DNA of 64,000 nt from NCBI RefSeq assembly GCF_014230315.1, contig NZ_JACLAW010000008.1, forward strand, positions 124,001 to 188,000, written 5' to 3'. Numbering within the stretch: the stretch's first letter is position 1; each line of letters opens with the position of its first letter. Of the stretch, positions 53,810 to 63,321 are shown piece by piece. Under the pieces are notes generated by a model that did no database searches, had not been told where the DNA came from, and worked only from the letters and a program-made list of their open reading frames with translations. This DNA is from Novosphingobium flavum. GTDB taxonomy: Bacteria > Pseudomonadota > Alphaproteobacteria > Sphingomonadales > Sphingomonadaceae. The position numbers and the translations under genes are program-made.

Positions 53810-55324
53810 ATGAACCGGGCGGTCTGCGCGGCGCTGGCGGCGCTGCTGGTGCTTGCGCCCGCGGTTCATGCCGCCGCGCCCGCTCGGCCGAAGGCGCCGG
53901 CCGCTCGGGTGACGGCGCCCAAGCGTGACCTCGCGCTGGAAGCGGCCTTGCTCGACCACATCAAGGTGCTGGCGAGCGACGAGTTCGAGGGGCGCGAGCC
54001 GGGGACCGAGGGCGAGGCGAAGACGCTGCGCTATCTCGGCAAGCAGTGGTTCGACCTTGGACTGATTTCGGGGACCAACGATCCGGGCCATCCCTGGTTC
54101 GCGCCGGTGACGCTGGTGGCGCGCGAGCCCGCGCAGTCTGCCGCCGTGTTCACGCGCCGGGGAAAGCGGCTGTTTGCCCCGCGCGACGCGGTGCTGATGC
54201 TGACCTCGGGCAAGCGCGCGCTGGTCGAGGATGCGCCGCTGCTGTTCGTGGGCGAGGGGCGGCAGATCGACGGCCTTGCCCGCGCAGAACTGGCCGGGCG
54301 GGTGGCCGTGCTGCTTGACGGCGACCAGCGCGGCGGGGAGCGGCAGAACGCCTTGCTCAAGGGCGGGGTGGCGGCCGTGCTGACCGTGCTCGACGGGACG
54401 CGGACGCTGGAGCAGGTGGCGGCGCGGCGCAGGCGTTCGGGCTATGCGCTGGCGAGCGACGTGCTGGGCGGTGACCTGGAAGGGTTCATCACCGCCGAGG
54501 CTTTTGACCGGTTGGTCTCGACCAGCGGGACGGGGCTGGCCGCGCTGCGCGCCGGGGCCCGGGCGCCGGGCTTCGTGCCGAAAGTGATCGACCTTGCCGC
54601 CACGCTCGAGGCGACGACGCGCGAGACCACGATCCGGACGCACAACCTGATCGGCAAGCTGGAGGGCAAGCGGCCCGAGGCCGGGGCGATCCTGTTCATG
54701 GCGCACTGGGACCATTTCGGGCGCTGCGCCGAGGCGCCGGCCGAGCACCTGATCTGCAACGGCGCCATCGACAATGCCAGCGGCGTGGCGGCCCTGACCG
54801 AAGTGGCACGGCGCCTGTCGCGCCTGCCGCAGATGGACCGCGACATCTATTTCGTGGCGACCACGGCCGAGGAGCTGGGCCTCCTTGGCGCGGAGGCCTT
54901 TGCCGAGAACCCGCCGCTGCCGCTCAAGCAGGTGGTGGCGGCGTTCAACATAGATTCCGTGGCGATCGCGCCGGCGGGTACGCCCTTTGCCGTCGTGGGC
55001 AAGGGGATGACGGCGCTGGACGGGCAGATCGCGGCGGCGGCGCGGGCCAACCGCCGGGTGGTCGTGCAGGGCGACGAGGCCAATGCCTACGTCAGGCGGC
55101 AGGACGGCTGGGCCCTGCTCCAGCACGATGTGCCGGCGGTGATGGTGACCACGGCCTATGGCGACCTGGGGCGGCTCGAGGCCTTCTTCGACAGCGACTA
55201 TCACCGGCCGAGCGACGTGGTGAAGCCCGGGCTGGAACTGGGCGGGGCGGCGGAGGACGTCTCGTTTTTGGTGCAGCTCGGACGCTGGTTCGCGGACGTC
55301 AAGCGGGTGCCTGCGGTGCGTTGA
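53810..55324 (+). CDS. exported M28 family metallopeptidase
   Basis: A 504-residue secreted aminopeptidase-like enzyme. ATG 53810 (MNRAVCAALAALLVLAPAVH) gives a signal peptide to about residue 22. A PA-like inserted domain (about 130-250) separates the two parts of the catalytic domain. Zinc ligands appear as MAHWDHFG (H and D), NGAIDNASGVAAL (bridging Asp), TAEELGLLGA (Glu-Glu) and YHRPSDVV (His). It likely trims peptides in the periplasm. Next to it are guaB and, upstream, the BDH gene; no operon link is obvious. Confidence 0.9.
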   Translation: MNRAVCAALAALLVLAPAVHAAAPARPKAPAARVTAPKRDLALEAALLDHIKVLASDEFEGREPGTEGEAKTLRYLGKQWFDLGLISGTNDPGHPWFAPVTLVAREPAQSAAVFTRRGKRLFAPRDAVLMLTSGKRALVEDAPLLFVGEGRQIDGLARAELAGRVAVLLDGDQRGGERQNALLKGGVAAVLTVLDGTRTLEQVAARRRRSGYALASDVLGGDLEGFITAEAFDRLVSTSGTGLAALRAGARAPGFVPKVIDLAATLEATTRETTIRTHNLIGKLEGKRPEAGAILFMAHWDHFGRCAEAPAEHLICNGAIDNASGVAALTEVARRLSRLPQMDRDIYFVATTAEELGLLGAEAFAENPPLPLKQVVAAFNIDSVAIAPAGTPFAVVGKGMTALDGQIAAAARANRRVVVQGDEANAYVRRQDGWALLQHDVPAVMVTTAYGDLGRLEAFFDSDYHRPSDVVKPGLELGGAAEDVSFLVQLGRWFADVKRVPAVR

Positions 55325-55335
55325 AACAGGGGTGA

Positions 55336-56898
<1,563 letters not shown>

Positions 56899-56905
56899 CC
56901 TTCGG

Positions 56906-58081
56906 GTGACTCCGCAGGCCCGCGTCCAGGCCGCGATCGACATTCTTGACGCGGTGATTGCCGCGGCCCGCGCCAAAGGTGCGCCGGCCGATCGGCTGAT
57001 TTCAGAATGGTTTCGCACCCGGCGCTTTGCCGGCAGCGGAGACCGGCGCGCGGTGCGCGAGCTGGTCTATGCGGCGATCCGCAGCTGCGGCGAGGTGCCG
57101 GCTAGCGGGCGCGCGGCCATGGTGCTGCTGGCGCGGCAGGATGCGGCTGTGGCAGCCCTGTTCGATGGTTCGCGTCATGGTCCGGAGGCGATTGCGCCGG
57201 GCGAGATTACGGCGCAGGGCGGGGTGGCGCCGGAATGGCTGGAGCGGGCGCTGGCGGCCTTGGGGCTTGATAGCGCGGAGCAGGCAGCCCTGCTGGATCG
57301 GGCGCCGCTCGATATTCGAATCAATGCTTTGAAGGCGGAACTTGCCGAACTACCCGAAGTCGGCGCGCCGACCGTGGCTGCGACAGGCCGGCGCTATCCG
57401 CCGTCCACCCCGGTCGAGCAGTGGGACGCTTACCGGTTCGGCGCGATCGAGGTGCAGGACGCGGGCTCGCAGCTGGTCTGCGAGGCGGCGGGCGCGCAGC
57501 CGGGTGAGGCGGTGGTTGATCTCTGCGCCGGGGCCGGGGGCAAGACGCTGGCGCTGGCAGCGGCGATGGAGGACCGGGGCGTCCTGCTCGCCTGCGATGC
57601 CGACCGGGCGCGGCTTTCGCGGTTGATGCCGCGGGCTGAGCGCGCGGGGGTGCACATTGCCGAGACGCGCCTGCTCGATCCGGGCAAGGAAGCGGAGGCG
57701 CTGGGCGACTGGGCAGGGCGGGCCGATGCGGTACTGGTCGATGCACCCTGTTCCGGCACCGGGACGTGGCGGCGCAATCCCGAGGCGCGCTGGCGGCTGA
57801 CCCCGGCCGAACTGGCGCGGCTGACGGCGCTCCAGTCGCGCCTGCTGGATGTTGCGGCAGCCCTGGTCAAGCCGGGCGGGCGACTGGTCCACGTGGTCTG
57901 CTCGCTGCTCGACGTCGAAGGGGCCGATCAGGTTTCCGCCTTCCTTGCGCGCCATGCCGACTGGCGGGCCGTTCCGCTGGTGCTGGGCGCTGGAACCGCG
58001 CGCGGCTCGGGCCTGCGGCTTACCCCGCATCGCGATGGAACTGACGGGTTTTTCGTCGCAAGGCTGGAACGCTTGTGTTAG
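56906..58081 (+). CDS. RsmB/NOP family RNA (cytosine-C5)-methyltransferase
   Basis: A 391-residue SAM enzyme that likely methylates a cytosine in rRNA. It starts with GTG 56906, 7 bases after guaB. An N-terminal NusB-like helical domain precedes the methyltransferase core. Motif I is VVDLCAGAGGKTLALAAAM, the catalytic cysteine motif is DAPCSGTGTW (C282), and the second cysteine is C332 in VCSLLDVEGA. The target site is not certain. Probably co-transcribed with guaB. Confidence 0.88.
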   Translation: MTPQARVQAAIDILDAVIAAARAKGAPADRLISEWFRTRRFAGSGDRRAVRELVYAAIRSCGEVPASGRAAMVLLARQDAAVAALFDGSRHGPEAIAPGEITAQGGVAPEWLERALAALGLDSAEQAALLDRAPLDIRINALKAELAELPEVGAPTVAATGRRYPPSTPVEQWDAYRFGAIEVQDAGSQLVCEAAGAQPGEAVVDLCAGAGGKTLALAAAMEDRGVLLACDADRARLSRLMPRAERAGVHIAETRLLDPGKEAEALGDWAGRADAVLVDAPCSGTGTWRRNPEARWRLTPAELARLTALQSRLLDVAAALVKPGGRLVHVVCSLLDVEGADQVSAFLARHADWRAVPLVLGAGTARGSGLRLTPHRDGTDGFFVARLERLC

Positions 58082-58129
58082 CTCTGTGTCATTAATCAGG
58101 CGCGATCCGAAAGGGATGGCGGAGAGTCG

Positions 58130-58654
58130 ATGATCTTGCGGGAGTTGCTGATGCGTTTCACCCCGGCCGCGCTTGCCTTGTCGCTGGCATTTGTCCTTAC
58201 GGCCAGTGCCGGGCAGGGCGCACCGCCGCAGCCGCTCGACCCGCGCGCGGCGCAGTTGATGGGCGAAGGGCGCGCGGCCCTTGCCGCTGGAAACGCGGAC
58301 AGTGCGATCGATGCATTCGAGGCTGCCCTCGCGGTCCAGCCCGGCGCGGCCCAGATCAGCCTGGCCCTGGCCGAGGCGACCCGCCGCGAAGGAATGCAGG
58401 GCAAGGCGCTGCACTATTACCGCGAGGCGATTGAGCGTGATCCGCGCAATTTCGCCGCGATTTCCGGCGAAGGGCAAGCCCTGCTCGAGAAGGGTGCGGT
58501 CGAGAAGGCCAAGCGTACCCTCGCGCGGCTGCAGCTGACCTGCGGGGCGAACTGCCCGGAAACCAAGGAACTGGCCGCGGCGCTGGCACGCGGGCCGGTC
58601 GAGCGGGTGGTGACGGCCGAGGCGGTCAAGCCTGCACCGGTGGTGACGAACTGA
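58130..58654 (+). CDS. secreted TPR protein
   Basis: A 174-residue exported protein with tetratricopeptide repeats. Two starts have ribosome binding sites: ATG 58130 (given) and ATG 58151 (MRFTPAALALSLAFVLTASA), the latter with a cleaner signal peptide. The mature part has about three TPR units (MGEGRAALAAGNADSAIDAFEAALAVQP and ALHYYREAIERDPRN). Likely a periplasmic protein-interaction module. Two cysteines (LTCGANCPE) near the end may form a disulfide. Confidence 0.75.
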   Translation: MILRELLMRFTPAALALSLAFVLTASAGQGAPPQPLDPRAAQLMGEGRAALAAGNADSAIDAFEAALAVQPGAAQISLALAEATRREGMQGKALHYYREAIERDPRNFAAISGEGQALLEKGAVEKAKRTLARLQLTCGANCPETKELAAALARGPVERVVTAEAVKPAPVVTN

Positions 58655-58772
58655 GCGGACAATTCCGCTTGCTTGGCGGCATCGTTGGAGCGGTGCCAGA
58701 AGGCAATCTGTTAAACCTGCATCATCGCTGCGCGCGGCCGTAAGTCGCGCGGCAAGGCGGGCGTTGTTTCGC

Positions 58773-58790
58773 CCCTCGCAATGACGAGGG
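58773..58790. repeat. short hairpin repeat (CGTCATTGCGAGG type)
   Basis: CCCTCG (58773-58778) pairs with CGAGGG (58785-58790) around CAATGA, embedded in TTTCGCCCCTCGCAATGACG. Its reverse complement resembles intergenic repeats that occur in many copies in sphingomonad genomes. It sits between the TPR and rppH genes, both ending toward it. Confidence 0.45.
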
Positions 58791-58831
58791 CTTGAGGTTC
58801 ACCGCCGGCTGCGCAGGGGTGGGGCAGCGCC

Positions 58832-59329
58832 TCAGATCAGGGCGCGGAATTCTTCCACGACGGCGCGGTAGACGCGCTTCTTGAAGGGCACGATGAGGTC
58901 GGGCAGCTCGGCGGGCTGAACCCATTTCCATTCGTAGAATTCGGGCGGATCGTGCGCCTCGAGATTGATGTCGCTGTCTTGCCCGAGGAAGCGGGCGAGC
59001 AGCCAGAACTGGCGCTGGCCGCGGTAGCGGCCGCCCCAGAGCTTGCCGAGCAGCTCGTCGGGCAGGTCGTAGAGCAGCTCCTCGCGGGTCTGCGCGATCA
59101 GGGCAACGTGCTGTTCGGCCACCCCGGTCTCTTCCCAGAGTTCGCGCAGGGCAGCGGCCTTGAGGTCTTCGCCATCGTCGATCCCGCCTTGCGGCATTTG
59201 CCAGGCATCGCCTTCGCGGCCCTGGGATTCGCGCGCGTCGATCCGGCGGCCGACGAAGACCTTGCCATCGCCGTTCACCAGCATGACCCCGACGCAGGGC
59301 CGGTAGGGCAGGGCGGAAAAATCGTTCAT
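58832..59329 (-). CDS. rppH: RNA pyrophosphohydrolase RppH (Nudix)
   Basis: Removes pyrophosphate from the 5' end of mRNAs, starting decay. The 165-residue protein begins at ATG 59329 (MNDFSALPYRPCVGVMLVNG), with an upstream GGGGA. The Nudix box lies at residues 48-70 with the pattern G-x5-E...REL-x-EE-x-G, and the WQMPQGGIDDGE region is typical of RppH. The longer frame to 59413 has no similarity and a poor start. Here it is transcribed away from korA. Confidence 0.9.
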   Translation of the reverse strand: MNDFSALPYRPCVGVMLVNGDGKVFVGRRIDARESQGREGDAWQMPQGGIDDGEDLKAAALRELWEETGVAEQHVALIAQTREELLYDLPDELLGKLWGGRYRGQRQFWLLARFLGQDSDINLEAHDPPEFYEWKWVQPAELPDLIVPFKKRVYRAVVEEFRALI

Positions 59330-59575
59330 TGTGTCCCCGGAACTAGCCTGATCACGCGCGGACCGGATGATTTCCGATCGCTCGCGCTTGTGGATTCGCC
59401 GTCGAATCCTCACTTAGGCTGGCAGCGGGCGCTTGACTAGCTGCGCCGACGGGCGTTTGGCTGCCCGCAGATGTTTGTCGCCTGACAGTTTTTCTGAATT
59501 GCCGGGCGCTTGATGGAGTGGTTTGGGCGGCGTGGACAAAAATCCCGCGCGCGGGCTCTCCCTTAGAGGATGAAA

Positions 59576-61462
59576 ATGGCGACTGTTCTGGCCGATACCG
59601 ATAGCACTGCCGTCCCGGGCGGCACCCCCGTTCCCGAAGCAGTCGTGGTCCGCTTTGCCGGCGATTCCGGCGACGGGATGCAGCTGACCGGCGGGCAGTT
59701 CACCCTGTCGACCGCGCTGGCGGGCAACGACCTTGCCACCTTCCCCGACTTTCCGGCGGAAATCCGCGCGCCGCAGGGCACGCTGTTTGGCGTTTCGGCG
59801 TTCCAGATCAACTTCGGCTCGACCTCGATCGAGACCGCGGGCGATGCGCCCGACGTGCTGATCGCGATGAACCCGGCGGCGCTCAAGACCAACCTCTCGG
59901 CGCTCAAGCCGGGCGGTCTGGTCATTGCCGACACCGGCGAGTTCACCAAGCGCAACCTTGAGAAGGCGAAGTACGACGTTTCGCCGATCGACGACGGCAG
60001 CCTCGCCAAGTGGGACGTGCTGGCCTTCGACATTTCGGCGCTGACGCTCGAATCGGTCAAGCCCTTCGGCCTTGGCAACAAGGAGGCCCTGCGCTGCAAG
60101 AACATGTGGACGCTGGGTCTGGCGCTGTGGATGTTCGACCGCGACCGCGCGCCGATCGTCCAGTGGCTCAACGACAAGTTCCGCAAGAATCCGGTGCTGG
60201 CCGAGGCCAATATCGCCGCGCTCAATGCCGGGCACGCCTATGGCGAGACGGCCGAGCTGGCCGGGCCGCTCAAGAAGCTGCACCTTGATCCGGTGCCGAC
60301 CGCGCCGGGCGTTTACCGCACGGTGACGGGCGCGGAGGCGGTCAGCCTCGGGCTGGTCGCGGGCGCGCAGCTGGCCGAGCTGCCGATGTTCTTCGGCGGC
60401 TATCCGATCACCCCGGCTTCGGCGATCCTGCACAACCTTGCCAAGCTCAAGGAGTTCGGGGTCACCACCTTCCAGGCGGAAGACGAGATCGCCGCGATCT
60501 GTTCGGCGATCGGCGCGAGCTATGCCGGGCAGCTGGGCGTCACCTCATCCTCTGGCCCGGGCATTGCGCTCAAGGGCGAGGCGATGGGCCTGGCGATCAT
60601 GACCGAGCTGCCGCTGGTCATCGTCAATTCGCAGCGCGGCGGGCCTTCGACCGGCCTGCCGACCAAGACCGAACAGAGCGACCTTTACCAGGCGGTCTAT
60701 GGCCGCAACGGCGACGCGCCGCTGCCGGTGATTGCCGCGCGCTCGCCCGCCGACGCGTTTGAATGCGCGATCGAGGCCTGCCGGATCGCGGTGCAGTACA
60801 TGACCCCGGTGATCCTGCTGACCGACGGCTATATCGGCAATGCCGCCGAGCCGTGGGCCGTGCCTGATCCGTCGGCCTATGCGCCGTTCCCGGCCAAGTT
60901 CCTGGCCGAGAACAACAATGCCGAGGGCGGCAAGGTGCTGCCCTACAAGCGCGATGCAAACGGCGTGCGCCCGTGGATCAAGCCGGGTACGCCGGGCCTG
61001 ATGCACCGCATCGGCGGGATCGAGAAGGCGATCGACACCGGCGACCTCGATTACAGCCCGGTCGTCCACCAGGCGCAGACCGATGCGCGCAAGGCCAAGA
61101 TCGACGGCGTGGCCAAGGGCATTCCGGACCAGGAAGTGACCTGCGGGACCGAGACGGGCAAGCTGGTCGTGGTCGGCTGGGGTTCGACCTATGGCCCGAT
61201 CATCCAGGCGGTGCGCCGGGCGCGGGCCAAGGGGCTGGACGTCAGCCACGTTCACGTGCGCCACATCTGGCCGCTGCCGGCGAACCTTGGCGAACTTCTC
61301 AAGGGCTATGAGCGCGTGCTCGTGCCGGAGATGAACACCGGCCAGTTCAAGACCGTGCTGCGCGACCAGTATCTCGTCGACGCCAAGCCGCTCAACAAGA
61401 CCAGCGGCCAGCCGTTCACCATCGCGGAACTCGAAGCCGCGATCGAAGCTGCGCTCGCATAA
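59576..61462 (+). CDS. korA: 2-oxoacid:acceptor oxidoreductase, fused gamma/alpha subunit
   Basis: Larger subunit of a thiamine-dependent 2-oxoacid:ferredoxin oxidoreductase (2-oxoglutarate type most likely). From ATG 59576, 628 residues. The N-terminal gamma-like domain (about 20-210) contains FAGDSGDGMQLTGGQFT; the alpha part (about 250-628) contains GGYPITPASAILHNLAKLKEF, QAEDEIAAICSAIGASYAG and RGGPSTGLPTKTEQSDL. A second in-frame ATG 6 bases before lacks spacing to AGAGG. korB follows after 11 bases. Confidence 0.92.
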   Translation: MATVLADTDSTAVPGGTPVPEAVVVRFAGDSGDGMQLTGGQFTLSTALAGNDLATFPDFPAEIRAPQGTLFGVSAFQINFGSTSIETAGDAPDVLIAMNPAALKTNLSALKPGGLVIADTGEFTKRNLEKAKYDVSPIDDGSLAKWDVLAFDISALTLESVKPFGLGNKEALRCKNMWTLGLALWMFDRDRAPIVQWLNDKFRKNPVLAEANIAALNAGHAYGETAELAGPLKKLHLDPVPTAPGVYRTVTGAEAVSLGLVAGAQLAELPMFFGGYPITPASAILHNLAKLKEFGVTTFQAEDEIAAICSAIGASYAGQLGVTSSSGPGIALKGEAMGLAIMTELPLVIVNSQRGGPSTGLPTKTEQSDLYQAVYGRNGDAPLPVIAARSPADAFECAIEACRIAVQYMTPVILLTDGYIGNAAEPWAVPDPSAYAPFPAKFLAENNNAEGGKVLPYKRDANGVRPWIKPGTPGLMHRIGGIEKAIDTGDLDYSPVVHQAQTDARKAKIDGVAKGIPDQEVTCGTETGKLVVVGWGSTYGPIIQAVRRARAKGLDVSHVHVRHIWPLPANLGELLKGYERVLVPEMNTGQFKTVLRDQYLVDAKPLNKTSGQPFTIAELEAAIEAALA

Positions 61463-61473
61463 GGGTAAGAACA

Positions 61474-62514
61474 ATGAACGACATGACCCCTATCGCGGTG
61501 AAGACCACGCTGAAGGACTGGGAAAGCGACCAGGAAGTTCGCTGGTGCCCGGGCTGCGGCGACTATGCGATCCTCAAGGCGGTGCAGCGCACCCTGCCGG
61601 AACTGGGCGCAGACCCGGCGAACACCGTGTTCGTTTCGGGCATCGGCTGCTCGAGCCGCTTTCCCTATTACGTGGAGAGCTATGGCTTCCACACGATCCA
61701 CGGCCGCGCGCCGGCGGTGGCGACGGGCGTGAAGCTGGCCAACCCCGAGCTCGACATCTGGCTGGTGACCGGTGACGGCGACGGCATGTCGATCGGCGGC
61801 AACCACACGATGCACCTGCTGCGGCGCAACCTGAACTGCCAGGTGATGCTGTTCAACAACGAGATCTATGGCCTGACCAAGGGCCAGTACTCGCCGACCA
61901 GCCGCGAGGGCACTTCGAGCCCGACCACGCCGCTCGGCTCGGTTGACCGGCCGGCCCTGCCTTGCGCGTTCGCGCTGGGTTCGGGCGCGCGGTTCATCGC
62001 GCGGGCCTATGACACCGGCAAGCAATTGCCCGACGTGCTCAAGGCGGCTTACTATCACCGCGGCGCGGCGTTCGTGGAAATCTTCCAGAACTGCATCGTC
62101 TACAACAAGGACCGTTTCGCCGACTTCACCGAGAAGGCCGTGGCCGACAGCCACCAGCTCTGGCTGAAGGACGGTGAGCCGATGCTGTTCGCCAAGGGCA
62201 CCAAGGGCATCACGCTGGACCGCGAGGCCCTGACGCTCAAAGTGGTCGACGTGGTCGATGGTGACTGGCAGGCGGCGGGCGTGATCACGCATAACGTCAA
62301 GAACAAGGCGATTGCCCACATGCTGGTGGAAATGCCCTTCGGGCCGTTCCCGATGGCGCTGGGCGTGCTGTTCGACGATGCCCGCCCGACCTACGAGGAC
62401 GCGGTCCTGGGCCAGGATGCCAAGGCGCGCGAGGGCAAGGTGGCCGATCTCGGCAAGCTGCTCGCCAAGGGCCAGACCTGGACCGTGAGCGGCACGGCGG
62501 CCGATCCGATCTGA
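61474..62514 (+). CDS. korB: 2-oxoacid:acceptor oxidoreductase, beta subunit
   Basis: Thiamine-diphosphate subunit, 346 residues. The TPP motif is GDGDGMSIGGNH (100-111). Four cysteines for a [4Fe-4S] cluster are visible: C25 and C28 in WCPGCGDYAI, C59 in GIGCSSRF and C207 in FQNCIVYN. The pair with KorA forms a complete minimal enzyme; ferredoxin would accept electrons, but no ferredoxin gene is adjacent. Many aerobic sphingomonads have such enzymes alongside the dehydrogenase complex. Confidence 0.93.
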   Translation: MNDMTPIAVKTTLKDWESDQEVRWCPGCGDYAILKAVQRTLPELGADPANTVFVSGIGCSSRFPYYVESYGFHTIHGRAPAVATGVKLANPELDIWLVTGDGDGMSIGGNHTMHLLRRNLNCQVMLFNNEIYGLTKGQYSPTSREGTSSPTTPLGSVDRPALPCAFALGSGARFIARAYDTGKQLPDVLKAAYYHRGAAFVEIFQNCIVYNKDRFADFTEKAVADSHQLWLKDGEPMLFAKGTKGITLDREALTLKVVDVVDGDWQAAGVITHNVKNKAIAHMLVEMPFGPFPMALGVLFDDARPTYEDAVLGQDAKAREGKVADLGKLLAKGQTWTVSGTAADPI

Positions 62515-62539
62515 TCGATCGTTTTGGTAGCGCGACAAT

Positions 62540-62578
62540 GCGGCGCGGCGACCTTGCGGTTGCCGCGCCGCTTTCGTT
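62540..62578 (+). terminator. terminator after korAB
   Basis: GCGGCGCGGC (62540-62549) pairs perfectly with GCCGCGCCGC (62562-62571) around a 12-base loop, followed by TTTCGTTT. It lies against the stop of the convergent PAP2 gene (62579). Confidence 0.75.
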
Positions 62579-63271
62579 TCAGGGCATGGCCCGGCGATGG
62601 GCGATGGCTGCGGCGGTGAAGGCCCAGGCGCTGCCGCCGAGCCAGCCGGCGAGGGCGTCGGTCGGGAAATGGACGCCGAGCCAGACGCGGCTGAGGGCAA
62701 TGGCGAAGGACAGGGCGAGTGCGGCCGCGATCAGCGCGGCGCGGGCGGCACGGCTGGGGCTCAGCGCGGCGAAGGCTAAGGCAAGCGAGAGATAGACCAG
62801 CGCGGCGTTGAAGCTGTGGCCGCTGGGGAATGAGGCGCCGCCCGCTTCGGTAAGGTGCGGGACGATGACCGGACGGTCACGCCCAACGAGGAGCTTGAGG
62901 GCAAACTCGACCGCCCAGCCGGTGATGATTGAGAGCGCGAGGGCGCGGGCTTCTGCAGCGCGGGCAAGGCGCCAGAGGGCGAGCACTCCGGCGAGGGCGA
63001 AGGCGCTGCGCAGGACTACGCCGCCCAGTGCCGTGACGTCTCGCACCGCTTCGAGCAGCCAGACGGGGCCGCGCGGCAGGAGCAGGGCGCCGCCGCGCCA
63101 GAACAGGAGCCCGGCTTCGTCGATCGAACCCGACCAGCCGCCGAGGACCATGGCGCTGACCAGCGCGAAGCCGGCCCAGCAGGCGAGGGCGGCGAGGCCG
63201 GCATGGGTGGGTGCGAGCGGCCAGGAGGGCAGCTGCGCCGACCTGCCCTTTGGGGAAGGATGCTCGATCAT
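62579..63271 (-). CDS. PAP2 family phosphatase
   Basis: A 230-residue integral membrane protein with about six hydrophobic segments. The PAP2 motifs appear as KLLVGRDRP (motif 1, KxxxxxxRP), PSGHSFNAAL (motif 2) and SRVWLGVHFPTD (motif 3, with the catalytic H). It dephosphorylates a lipid phosphate such as undecaprenyl pyrophosphate or phosphatidic acid. ATG 63271 is used; a TTG further upstream (63310) would leave too little space for a promoter shared with the photolyase gene. Confidence 0.88.
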   Translation of the reverse strand: MIEHPSPKGRSAQLPSWPLAPTHAGLAALACWAGFALVSAMVLGGWSGSIDEAGLLFWRGGALLLPRGPVWLLEAVRDVTALGGVVLRSAFALAGVLALWRLARAAEARALALSIITGWAVEFALKLLVGRDRPVIVPHLTEAGGASFPSGHSFNAALVYLSLALAFAALSPSRAARAALIAAALALSFAIALSRVWLGVHFPTDALAGWLGGSAWAFTAAAIAHRRAMP

Positions 63272-63321
63272 TTCGGCAAAGGGGTTTGCATCGTGGTTCA
63301 AGGGGCACAACCTTCGAAAGG

